From positions 22,976 through 86,975 of the forward strand of contig JAISFS010000116.1 in assembly GCA_031263485.1 (NCBI GenBank): a DNA stretch of 64,000 nucleotides. Direction: 5' to 3'. Position 1 is the first letter of the stretch. Each line of letters begins with the position of its first letter. Below the pieces are notes generated by a model. That model was not told where the DNA came from. It did not search any database and saw only the letters and a list, made by a program, of their open reading frames with translations. Positions 52,615 through 62,111 of the stretch are shown piece after piece. Made by a program: the position numbers and the translations under genes. Source of the DNA: Deltaproteobacteria bacterium (GTDB taxonomy: Bacteria; Desulfobacterota; Desulfarculia; Adiutricales; Adiutricaceae).

Positions 52615-53991
52615 ATGTCGGATAACCAGACCCCGTCCCCTTCCATGGCGGGCATGCCTTTCGCTGACGTGTCCGACCCGGATCCGGACAGGAACCTGGC
52701 CAGGGTAGGACCCGACCCCCTCGCTGACGCGTTCCTGGAAAAGTTCACGATCCACGCGGGTCAGGCGGGCCCGATGCTTTCGGGGACGGAGGCTGGAGAG
52801 GCGTACCGTGCCCGCCTCGTTTCCCCGGGAGGGCCATTGGCATTCTACGTCCATTTCCCGTTCTGCAAGGGTCGCTGCCTGTTCTGCGGCTTCGCGGGCA
52901 AGAGCCCGGCGGGCGGCCTGGGGGAGTCCTACTGCAGGGCGGTGGCAAGCGAGATCGAGCACCTGGCCCGCGCGACCGGTCCCCGTGGCCCGGCCAGGAC
53001 CGTCTACTTCGGCGGGGGCACGCCCAGCTCCCTGGACCCGGCAGATCTCTCGCGAGTGCTTTCGGCCGTGCGCTCCTGCGTACCTCTCGCCAACGACTGC
53101 GAGATTACCCTGGAAGGCGCGGTCCACGACTTCACGCCCGCGAGCATGGACGGCTTCCTGAAGGCCGGCTTCAACCGCTTCTCCATTGGCATCCAGAGCT
53201 TCGACACCGCCGTCCGCCGCGGCATGGGGAGGGTACTGTCAGGGGACGAGGCGGCCGCGCGGCTTTCCGAGGTCTGCTCACTGGACATGGCAGCCGTGGT
53301 AATCGATCTCATCTACGGGCTTCCCGGACAGACGCCCGAGGTCTTTTCGCGGGATTTGGAAGTTGCTGCAGAGACCGGCCTGGACGGCCTGGACACTTAC
53401 CAGCTGAACGTCTTCCCCGGAGGGGAGCTTGAGAGCGCGGCCAAGGAGGGCAAGGTGCCCCCCCCGGTCCCCCTCTCCGGACAGGGCCGCTACTACGCCC
53501 TGGCGTGGGAACGGCTGGGGCGAAAGGGTTTCAGAAGCCTCAGCCTCAGCCATTATGCCCGGAGTTCGCGCGAACGCAACATTTACAACCCCTGGGCCAA
53601 GCGTCGCAGGGACTGCCTGGCCGCAGGCGCTGGAGCCGGGGGTTTTCTGGCAGGCTGGGCCTCGTACCGGCGTCCTGACCCCAAAAGTTACGTGGATGCG
53701 GCCGCCCGTGGCGAGTTCGCCCCCGATTTTGTGACCGCCCCGCCGTCTTCCGGGGCCATCATCTCATTCATCGTAGGTGAGATGGAAGAGGGGCGCCTGG
53801 ACCTGAGGGAGCTTGTCTCTCGCTTCGGCCCCAGTCCGGACGCTCTCGCGCGACTCCTGGACAACTGGGTGGAGGCTGGGCTGGCGGAGATTCGTGACGA
53901 GCTCTTGACCATGACAGTGGCCGGTCGCTTCTGGGGCGTGAACTTGACCCAGGCCGTCGTAGAGACGCTCGCGGCTGCGTCAGGGAGTTAG
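52615..53991 (+). CDS. HutW/ChuW-like radical SAM protein (anaerobic heme degradation type)
   Basis: PDPLADAFLEKFTIHAGQAGP then YVHFPFCKGRCLFCGF (CxxxCxxC), VYFGGGTPSSL, NRFSIGIQSFD; the DPLxDAF...HAG N-terminus matches the ChuW/HutW pattern rather than HemW. Confidence 0.82.
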   Translation: MSDNQTPSPSMAGMPFADVSDPDPDRNLARVGPDPLADAFLEKFTIHAGQAGPMLSGTEAGEAYRARLVSPGGPLAFYVHFPFCKGRCLFCGFAGKSPAGGLGESYCRAVASEIEHLARATGPRGPARTVYFGGGTPSSLDPADLSRVLSAVRSCVPLANDCEITLEGAVHDFTPASMDGFLKAGFNRFSIGIQSFDTAVRRGMGRVLSGDEAAARLSEVCSLDMAAVVIDLIYGLPGQTPEVFSRDLEVAAETGLDGLDTYQLNVFPGGELESAAKEGKVPPPVPLSGQGRYYALAWERLGRKGFRSLSLSHYARSSRERNIYNPWAKRRRDCLAAGAGAGGFLAGWASYRRPDPKSYVDAAARGEFAPDFVTAPPSSGAIISFIVGEMEEGRLDLRELVSRFGPSPDALARLLDNWVEAGLAEIRDELLTMTVAGRFWGVNLTQAVVETLAAASGS

Positions 53992-54484
53992 CCCCTGCCG
54001 CATGGCTGGCATCGTCCCTCACGGGGTTGCCTTCTTCAGTTCTTGCCTTCTCCCGTTCTTTTTATTCCGGCTTTCCCGGTCTTCATCTTCAAGGGTTCCC
54101 GGTCTTCCCATCCCTTGCTTTTCGTTTCAGATTTCATTCCTTCCGTTCGGTCTTCCCGGTCCGGTCAGGCGACTCCACTTCATAGGGCTTTCCTGAACCT
54201 TTCCGGCCAACGCTCTCGCCAGGCCTAAGCCCTCGCCAGGTCTCTGCTTTCTGACGGCATGTCTTGAACAGGTTCATACAGCGGGGTTCGTTAGCCGCAA
54301 CCACCCGCCCATGCCAGGAATGCCTTTCCGGCGCTCCCTGCGGCAAGCGTACTGGTACCTGTCCCCGTGCCTCACGCGGGCCGGGAATGGCATGGACGCG
54401 AGTAAGCTGTCCAACTCACATGTTTCGAGGTGCTGGTCCAATCGTCCTGAAATCGGCGTAAGTCTGAGCCTTGGAGGTTTCCCG

Positions 54485-54740
54485 CGTTGAAGGCCGGATT
54501 TCGTTTGCCGGAAGCTTCGTGCCCCGGCGAGGGGTTTCGTTTGCCTGAAGGCTTGCGCATCGCAGAGAAATTCTGCGCGCGGGAGCCCCGAGTCTGGATG
54601 AGGCATTTCATCTGTTGGCGGTTTCGGGCGCCTGGGGGCGATTCGGTTTGCCTGAGCGATTCGGTTTGGCGGGGCGATTCCTTTTCCAGGAGGGTTTCCG
54701 TTTGCAGGAGGGATTTCGTCAGGGGGATGGATCTGTGTTG
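54485..54740. repeat. Degenerate ~18-24-bp repeats (ggcgattcggtttgcctga-like) upstream of the ECF operon
   Basis: gatttcgtttgccgga, ggtttcgtttgcctga, gattcggtttgcctga, gattcggtttggcggg, gattccttttccagga, ggtttccgtttgcagga. Confidence 0.75.
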
Positions 54741-54751
54741 CGTGAACCATC

Positions 54752-55399
54752 ATGCTTCGAGGGGGGATTAAGTTGGGAAATGGGGGCTCGCTCAGTCAGG
54801 GGGACGCTGTGAAGGACGGGACTCGCCTGGAGCGGGCTTTCGGCGCAGTGAAATCATTCCTGGACGGGAAGGGCATCTTCGAGACCCACGAGCTCGTGAC
54901 CATTGGGCTCTTCGCCGCCGGCTCCAGGGCAGCCACCCTGATGATAGCCCTGGTCGGCGGCGGCATGAACCCCGTCACCATCGTGATCCGGAGCGCGGTC
55001 CACGCCGCGCTTCTGGTGGTGCTCCTCTGCAAGGTGCCGAAGACCGGGGCGCTCACGCTCTTCAACGTCCTGGGGGCGGTGCTGGCCTTCTTCCTCATGG
55101 GCCAGGGCATGCTCACCATCCCCGCCATGCTGGTCGGCACGCTCCTCACGGAGCTGGCCTTCAGGGCTGCTGGAGGCCTGGAGCGCCGGCCTGGCCTCGT
55201 CCTGCCGATGGTGGCGGCAAGCGAACTCATGGTGCGCTTCGCCAACCTGGGCGTGAGCTGGCTCGCGGTGCGCGAGCAGCCCGGGCTCATGGTGTTCGTG
55301 ACCGCTATCACCGCCTTCAGCTATCTGGGGATCCTGATAGGCCTCCCCTGCGGCTGGAGGATGGCCAGGGAGCTCCGCCACGCGGGGCTCATTCGCTAG
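54752..55399 (+). CDS. ECF transporter S-component-like membrane protein (MptS/Trep_Strep-like)
   Basis: Hydrophobic ~200-aa protein, FETHELVTIGLFAAGSRAATLMIALVGGGMNPVTIVIRSAVHAALLVVLLCKVPKTGALTLFNVLGAVLAFFLMGQG, directly upstream of T and A components. Confidence 0.75.
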   Translation: MLRGGIKLGNGGSLSQGDAVKDGTRLERAFGAVKSFLDGKGIFETHELVTIGLFAAGSRAATLMIALVGGGMNPVTIVIRSAVHAALLVVLLCKVPKTGALTLFNVLGAVLAFFLMGQGMLTIPAMLVGTLLTELAFRAAGGLERRPGLVLPMVAASELMVRFANLGVSWLAVREQPGLMVFVTAITAFSYLGILIGLPCGWRMARELRHAGLIR

Positions 55400-55608
55400 G
55401 GGGGTTCCGCCATGGCCATTTTCGTGCTTCCGCTCGCCTGCCCAGCCGCGGCCCGCCCGGTTTCCGCCCTCCCCTCGTCGCCATGCCCCATGGCGGTCGG
55501 CGCCGAATCCGGCGGCCCCGAAGCGACCCGCTCCCCGACGGCCGTATCCCCTCCGTCGGTCCCGTCCGCGACGGGCTCGCACTTCGCGGATAGGGGCGGA
55601 TGCCCGGC

Positions 55609-56394
55609 AGGATGTCCGGAGGTGCTCCTGTGAGTCACCGCGGTCTGCTCGCGAGGCTCGGGGCCGGCGGGGCCAGGAAGGGCCTGGGGCTCCTCCCCGA
55701 GACGAGGGTCGTCATCACGCTTGCGGGCTCCGTTCTGTCGCTCGTCTACGGGGACCCGTTCCCGCTGGGGGTGCTCTTCGTCGCGACTGCCCTGTACCTC
55801 CTCTGCGAGGTGCGCCTCAAGGCCGTGGCTGCGGTCTACCTCATAGCGGCCGCGATGGCGGCCGTGGCCATGCTCTGCGTGGAGCTCCTCATCCACGCGG
55901 TGCCCGCCATGCGGGCCCAGTCCCCCATCCTGGCGCTGCTCCCGTTCCTGAGGATGGGGATCGCGGTCAATACCGTCCTGCCGCTGGCCTTCCACGCCAG
56001 GCTGTCGGATCTGGTCACCACCCTGAGGCGGGCGAGGCTTCCGGGGCTCTTGAAGCTCCCGCTCCTCATTACGGTGAGGTTCGTGCCGACGTTCCTGGGC
56101 GATGTTGTCCAGATCCGCGAGGCAGTGAAGCTCAGGTTCAGGGGGCGCGGGGGGATCCGCTTCTGGGTCGCCCGACCGCTTCTGTGGTGGAGGGTCTTCT
56201 TCATGCCTCTGGTCGTCCGGCTCATCCGATCCGCGGACGAGCTCGCCCTGGCGGCCGAGCTTAAGGGGCTCAGCCCCGAGACGGACTTCGGGAGCGCCCC
56301 CCTCGTCTGGAGCAAGGCCGACCGGACCGCCCTGGCGCTGGCCCTGCTCTTCTTCTCCCAGTCGCTTCTGGCGTGGAGCCTTTACCATGCTTGA
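55609..56394 (+). CDS. ECF transporter T component (EcfT-like)
   Basis: Hydrophobic N-half, then LVTTLRRARLPGLLKLPLLITVRFVPTFLGDVVQIREAVKLRFRGRG. Confidence 0.82.
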   Translation, partial: RMSGGAPVSHRGLLARLGAGGARKGLGLLPETRVVITLAGSVLSLVYGDPFPLGVLFVATALYLLCEVRLKAVAAVYLIAAAMAAVAMLCVELLIHAVPAMRAQSPILALLPFLRMGIAVNTVLPLAFHARLSDLVTTLRRARLPGLLKLPLLITVRFVPTFLGDVVQIREAVKLRFRGRGGIRFWVARPLLWWRVFFMPLVVRLIRSADELALAAELKGLSPETDFGSAPLVWSKADRTALALALLFFSQSLLAWSLYHA

Positions 56395-57802
56395 GGCCAA
56401 GGGGCTCGGGTACCGCTATCCTGGGGCGCGGCGCCCGGCGCTCTCGGGCGTGGGCTTCGAGCTGGAGGAAGGCGAGGGTCTCCTGGTCGCGGGGGAGTCC
56501 GGCGGGGGCAAGTCCACGCTCCTGCTCCTTTTGGCGGGGCTCTGCCCGCGATTTCTTAAAGGCGACATGCAGGGCGAGATCCTGCTGGAGGGGAAGCCCA
56601 TGGCGGGGTTCCCGGAATGGGCCGCCCGCACGGGGCTCATGACCCAGAACCCGGAGTCCCAGTTCCTTGCCGGGAGCGTGGAGGACGAGCTGTATCTGAC
56701 GCTCCGTTGCCGCGGGATCTCCGGGCCCGAGGCCCGCGCTGCCGCGGAAGGGCGCCTTCGGGCCTTCGGGATCGAACACGTCCGCCTCAGCCCGGTCCTG
56801 AGCCTCTCCGAGGGCCAGAAGCAGAGGGCCGTCCTCGCGGCGCTTACCGCCCTGAGGCCCAGGGCGCTCCTCCTGGACGAGCCGTCCGCGAACCTGGATC
56901 CCCGAGCGCTGGAGGATTTGGCGGGGCTCCTGCAAGCGCTCGCTGCGGAGGGAGTGTCGATCGTCGTGGCCGATCACCGGCTGTATTGGCTCAAGGGCGT
57001 CTGCTCCAAGGTCCTGGTCCTGGCCGGCGGCGAGCCTGCGGCCTACGGCGGCTGGGAAGTCCTTTCCGATGCCCGTGAGCGCGTGCGGCTGGGGCTGAGG
57101 GGATGCGAGCGCCCGGAACGCCCCGCGCTCCCGGACGCGGGCGGGAGCGCGGAGGGCCCGGGCGGCGATACCGGAGGCGCGGGCATCGAGCGCCTGTGCT
57201 TCCGCTACCCCGGGGGCCCGACCGTGCTGGACGGCTTCTCCGCCTTTCTGCCCTCCGGGAAGGCCTGCGCCCTTTCCGGGCCCAGCGGCAGGGGCAAGAC
57301 CACCTTGGGGAGGCTTCTCTGCGGGCTGGAAAGGCCGCTTTCGGGAAAGGTGCTGTTCAACGGGGTCCCCGCCGGGCCGGATCTGGGCCAGGCGGTCCTC
57401 CAGAACTCCGATCACCAGCTCTTCATGCCCAGGGCCATAGACGAGGTGGCGACGGCCCTGGGCGGCGGGCGCCGCCGCGCGGAGGCCGAAGCCATGAGGA
57501 TCCTGGAATCCTACGGCCTGGGCGAGCTTGCGGCCAGGCACCCCCAGTCCCTTTCCGGCGGGGAGAAGCAGCGGCTGGTGACGGCGGCGGCCCTCGCGCG
57601 GCCCTCCCGCCTTGCCGTCCTGGACGAACCCACCTCGGGGCTCGACGGTCGCAATCTCCTGCTCATGGCCCGCCAGATCAAGGCGCTTGCCGATTCCGGG
57701 CCTGCGGTGCTGGTCGTGACCCACGACGAGGAGCTCGTGGCTCTTGTCGGGGACCTTTCCCTGGATCTGGGCCCCTGGCCTGAGACGGCCAGGGGGCATT
57801 GA
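56387..57802 (+). CDS. ECF transporter ATPase with two fused ABC domains
   Basis: Two Walker A motifs (GESGGGKSTLLLLLAGL; GPSGRGKTTLGRLLCGL) and two signature regions (SLSEGQKQRAVLAAL; SLSGGEKQRLVTAAAL). Confidence 0.9.
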   Translation: MLEAKGLGYRYPGARRPALSGVGFELEEGEGLLVAGESGGGKSTLLLLLAGLCPRFLKGDMQGEILLEGKPMAGFPEWAARTGLMTQNPESQFLAGSVEDELYLTLRCRGISGPEARAAAEGRLRAFGIEHVRLSPVLSLSEGQKQRAVLAALTALRPRALLLDEPSANLDPRALEDLAGLLQALAAEGVSIVVADHRLYWLKGVCSKVLVLAGGEPAAYGGWEVLSDARERVRLGLRGCERPERPALPDAGGSAEGPGGDTGGAGIERLCFRYPGGPTVLDGFSAFLPSGKACALSGPSGRGKTTLGRLLCGLERPLSGKVLFNGVPAGPDLGQAVLQNSDHQLFMPRAIDEVATALGGGRRRAEAEAMRILESYGLGELAARHPQSLSGGEKQRLVTAAALARPSRLAVLDEPTSGLDGRNLLLMARQIKALADSGPAVLVVTHDEELVALVGDLSLDLGPWPETARGH

Positions 57803-58427
57803 CCGGTCCGGCCCTCGGCAGGGAGTGGCCACCGGTCAGCCGTCGCCCTTGGTCGTCAGCGGTTTTGGGGGCCGCAGGCCCCGGTCAGCCGCTGACATCC
57901 GGCAGAGGCGGGCTTTGAGCCGCCGGGGATTTCGGGCCGTCTGGCCCTTGGAGAGACGTGAATTCCGGACGTCCTCATGGCCTTGGCGGGCGGGTATTAG
58001 GGAATGTTTCCGGGTCGTGTCGCCTTTCGTTTCAAGATGCAGCGCCTTATCGCGGCTTCGTCATATTCGCCCGTTCTTTTGCCGCAAGATGTATCACCTT
58101 GTCGCGGATCCGGCGGATTCGTTGCGGGAAACGTGTGGGGCGGATGAAACGGGTAGCGATGCCTGAACCCTAACCGGATAGCGTTCCTCCTCGATATCCC
58201 CCGGCGGTTCGGCGGAGGTCTCCGGCGCGGGCGGCGCGTTGAGCGCGGCTGTCTGCCGGAGGCAGCGGCGTGCGGGCGCGTGGGCCGCAGTCGCCGGATT
58301 CCGAATCATGCCGCCGCCGGCTGCCGGCGCCCCCTCTCCGGGGCTCCGCATCATGACCAGAGGCGCAAGTGTGCGCCGCCCCCGCAGGGGGAGAAGGCCT
58401 CCCGGAAGGGGGGAAAGGACAAAAAAA

Positions 58428-58946
58428 ATGAAATCGCTTGTCGCATACTCGTCTCTCACCGGCAACACGAAGGCTGTGGCGGAGGCCGTGGCCAAGGGCC
58501 TGGGCGAGGGGGCGTCCCTGGTCCCGGTCAAGGAGGCTCCCGCCCCGGAGGGCTTCGATCTGGTCGTGGTGGGCTTCTACGTGGACAAGGGCAAGGCCGA
58601 TGCCGACTCGCTCAGGTACCTGGAAGGGCTCAAGGGCAGGAAGGCGGCGTTCCTCTTCACCCTTGGGGCATACCCCGACTCGCCACACGCCGACAAGGTG
58701 GAGGAGGGTACCCGCGAGCTTCTCGCTAAGGGCGGAAACGAGGTGCTGGGATGCTTCCGCTCCCAGGGCAAGGTGGACCCCGGGCTCATCGAGGTCATGA
58801 AGAAGAAGCTCGGGCCGGATCACCCCCACGCCCAGATGACGGAGGAGCGCAAGGCGCTCCTGGAAGAGGCGTCAAAGCATCCGGACTCGGAGGACATCAA
58901 GAGGGCAGAGGAGTTCGGCGTCGGGCTCCTCTCCAGGGACGCCTGA
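58428..58946 (+). CDS. Flavodoxin-family protein
   Basis: MKSLVAYSSLTGNTKAVAEAVAKGL (FMN phosphate loop SSLTGNT); FDLVVVGFYVDKGKAD. Confidence 0.88.
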   Translation: MKSLVAYSSLTGNTKAVAEAVAKGLGEGASLVPVKEAPAPEGFDLVVVGFYVDKGKADADSLRYLEGLKGRKAAFLFTLGAYPDSPHADKVEEGTRELLAKGGNEVLGCFRSQGKVDPGLIEVMKKKLGPDHPHAQMTEERKALLEEASKHPDSEDIKRAEEFGVGLLSRDA

Positions 58947-59019
58947 AAGCCCCTGCGGCCCGGGCCCCCGCCGGGGAATCGGCCGCAGACGGGATTGGGG
59001 GCCCCGGGCGGGGCTCGCG

Positions 59020-59100
59020 CCGTGCCGCGCGGCGCGACGGAGAGCCTTTGCCGCAGACGGCGCGATGGAGAGCCTGTGCCGCAGACGGCGCGACGGATAG
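59020..59100. repeat. 28-bp direct repeat, two copies plus partial
   Basis: gcgcgacggagagcctttgccgcagacg / gcgcgatggagagcctgtgccgcagacg / gcgcgacgga. Confidence 0.88.
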
Positions 59101-59139
59101 AGCGCAGACGCCGAAACGGCGCCTTGAGGAGGACTTAGC

Positions 59140-59607
59140 ATGCGTTCCATGACCCCGGAGGAGATAGACATCCTGGCCGTCAAGGCCAAGTGGGCGACCA
59201 TAGTCACGGTCAGTCCCGACGGGCGTCCTTACGCCATAGAGGCCACGCCGTTTTTCATGGACGATTCGGTCTGCTTCATGATTAACCCGGACGGCGCCAC
59301 CCGCTGGAACCTGGAGTCGAACAACCGGGTGCTCCTGAAGATTACCTTCGCCTCGAAGGACGTCTCCATGTGGGCCGGGGTGAGCCTGGAGGGGACAGGG
59401 GCGTTCTCCCGGGACCCCGATGTCATCGTCCGGGGCTGGAGGGCGCTGGGGGCGCTGATGGACGAGGACTACTCCGACTCGGCGGCGAAGTTCAGCAAGA
59501 CCCCAGAACGGTCGCCGCTCCTGATGGTTAGGGTGGACGGGAAATCCGGCCGCTGCAGCGCGAAGCCGGGGGAGCCCATGCCGGCCTACTGGAAGTGCAG
59601 ACCCTGA
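59140..59607 (+). CDS. Pyridoxamine-5'-phosphate-oxidase-family (FMN-binding split barrel) protein
   Basis: KAKWATIVTVSPDGRPYAIEATPFFMDDSVCFMINPDGATRWNLESNNRVLLKI. Confidence 0.8.
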   Translation: MRSMTPEEIDILAVKAKWATIVTVSPDGRPYAIEATPFFMDDSVCFMINPDGATRWNLESNNRVLLKITFASKDVSMWAGVSLEGTGAFSRDPDVIVRGWRALGALMDEDYSDSAAKFSKTPERSPLLMVRVDGKSGRCSAKPGEPMPAYWKCRP

Positions 59608-60144
59608 GACCATCCCCGGCTGAAATAGGACATGGCCTTCGGCGGCGCCAGGCCGCCGAAGGCGACCTACTTGCGGTTTCCCCGCGTATGTCAGGGGAAC
59701 TTGCCATCACTGGAGCGCGCTAGGGGTGGTCGGGGGAAGACACCGGGCCAGGAAACGGCGGCATCGGAGTCGGCCGCGAGACCGCTTCGCGGTCTCGCGC
59801 TGGGCGTCCGGGCCTAATTGCAGGCGTGGCTGAACGCCGCAAACTCGAGAGTTGCCGTGGCGGAACGCCTCTGGCGTATCTGTTCGCGGAGGGGGCCAGG
59901 AGGTCGGGGGAAGTGCCCACACCCCCTCTTCATGAAAGTCAATGGTATAAGGAAGGCGATAGTGGCCCAAAGTGAATAATTGATGCCTATACATTGATTC
60001 TAGTGTGTAGCAGTATTAGGACATAGAAGAATAAATAATTATAATTATGCTTAATTATGTACAGTTCCGATGCAGGATATAGGCGGTTTGGGGCAGCCGG
60101 CTTAGGGGTAAGATACTATGGTTCGGGCTGAAAGGAGACACAAG

Positions 60145-61226
60145 ATGTCACGCACGGCCGAACGCTCCTACATCAACCCCTTTGTGATGGTATTCTTGAT
60201 TGGCTGGGTCAACGGCAGGAAATTGCCTGTCTACCTTGTCGAACTCGCCAAGATAGTGCTCCTGAGCCGAGAGGGCATGAACGACACCGACATCGGCAAG
60301 GCTCTCCGGATGGACCCGGACACGGTCGGGAAGTGGAGGAAACGATTCATCGAGCAAGGGGGCGAGGGGCTCCTGGACAAACCCCGTTCCGGCAAGCCGA
60401 GGAGCTACGACTGTAAGAAGGTCGCGCTCGACGTCCTCAACACGCTCGGCAGCAAGCCTACCGACGGGACTTCCCTCTGGACCGCCAAAACGGTGGCGGA
60501 GGAGATTGCCGTATCCGAGGACATCGTCGGGAGGATACTGCGGAAGGCCGGCATAAGGCTCGGGGCGCTCCGGACCTGGTGCGTGAGCAAGGACCCCAGG
60601 TTCCACGAGAAGGCGGCGGAGGTCATATGGTGGTACATGAACGCCCCCGAGAACTGCACGGTCATGGCGCTCGACGAGAAGACCGGCATCCAGGCCCTCC
60701 AGCGCGCGACCCGCTTCGTCCGCACCCGGAACGGGGGGTTCGCCAGGGCCATGGACAGCACGTACAGGCGCAACGGGGTCGTCAACCTGTTCGCCGGCCT
60801 GGACATCAAGAAAGGCATCGTCTACACCCAGAAATACGAGAGAAGAGGAGGATCGAGTTTCTTCGGTTCATGGATCAACTGGTTGACGAGGTCCCGGGCA
60901 TCAAGGACATGACCCGAGAGCTCCATATTGTCATGGACAACTACTGCATACACAAGGGATGCGTCGAGTGGCTCAAGGATCACCCGAACGTCCACTTCCC
61001 CTGCACGCCCACCTCCGCCAGCTGGCTCAACCTGTGCGAGGTGTTCTTCGGCAAGCTCTCCAGGACGATGCTGAAGGGAGGGAACTTCCAGTCCACCGAT
61101 GAGCTGTCTCTCGCTTTGGATGCCTTCATAAGGAACCATAACGCCAAGCCCAAGGCGTACGTCTGGCGGGCAAGGGGGGTGAACGGGACCCAGCTCCGGA
61201 ATAAGCTGGCAAACTTCTGCGATTGA
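60145..61226 (+). mobile_element. IS630-family transposase, two frames joined by a -1 shift near 60845
   Basis: HTH N-term GKALRMDPDTVGKWRKRF; catalytic segments MALDEKTGIQA (frame 1), then LHIVMDNYCIHK and PTSASWLNLCEVFFGKL in the -1 frame. Confidence 0.85.
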
Positions 61227-61434
61227 ACACTAGTTTAGGCGTCTACACTGCGAATGCGTAATATTTCGTGGCATAACTAATAGTGACGCCAACAGTCGTG
61301 TGGGGAGCCGACAGGCCGAGGGTGAGCCCCTGTTGTGGGCGTTGGCATTGACGATGCAACTATATCTGGAGTGCCCACATTGTAGGCTCAAACGGCTGCG
61401 AGGCGGACGCCCGGAGCGAAGGGAGGCGCGGAGT

Positions 61435-61880
61435 GACGGATGTGACAAAAAAAAAGGACCGGGTGGGGGCAAGGCCCGCAAGCCCTGTGTGGCATTCGAC
61501 TCCCGGCACCAGGACGCGTTCCTCGAGACGTACCGCACCTCCGGCAACCATGCTGCCGCATCCAAGGCCGCCGGGGTGACCCGAAAGACCGTCTACGCCC
61601 ACATGTCCCGCAACCCCGAATTCAAGGCCCGCGTCCTGGAGGCCAGGACGGAGATAGAGGCCATACTGGCCGACGAGCTGATACGCCGGAGCCAGGTGAT
61701 CGATGCCAAGAAGTCAGGACACGATGGCGCTCATATTCGCCCTTAAGAACCTGTGCCCCGCCAGGTGGGCCGACAGGCGGCAGACGGACCTCACCTCTTC
61801 CGACCGCTCGATGTCGCCCCCCCGACCGTTCGCCCGACGAGCCAGGAGGACCTGGCCAGGCTCAGGACCATGTACAGGGA
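61435..61880 (+). pseudogene. Terminase-small-subunit-like HTH protein fragment, apparently frameshifted
   Basis: FDSRHQDAFLETYRTSGNHAAASKAAGVTRKTVYAHMSRNPEFKARVLEARTEIEAILADELIRRS, continued in another frame as DTMALIFALKNLCPARWADRRQTDLT. Confidence 0.55.
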
Positions 61881-62111
61881 GCTAAGGGAAATGGGCGGCG
61901 ACGAGCCCGCTCCGTCGGGATGGAAGGCCAGATGACCTTATCGACGTTGGCCAGGGCCTGGCGGACGGTTCGCCATAGGCGGGAGAGCCCCTGGAGCCCG
62001 ACTGCCGCCAGGGAGTAGGCAGGTACATTTGACCCCGGTCAAGCGGCGTGTCAGAATAGAGGGAAAACCGTTCGCCCGAATCCGTCCCGAATCGTATGAA
62101 TGGACTCCTCT

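Noticed and set aside
56270-57832. 520-aa minus-strand ORF
   Set aside because: Antisense to the fused ECF ATPase; no convincing features.
60118-61226. Exact IS630 terminal inverted repeats
   Set aside because: Only a short ctagtgt match was seen flanking the transposase; insufficient to define ends by eye.
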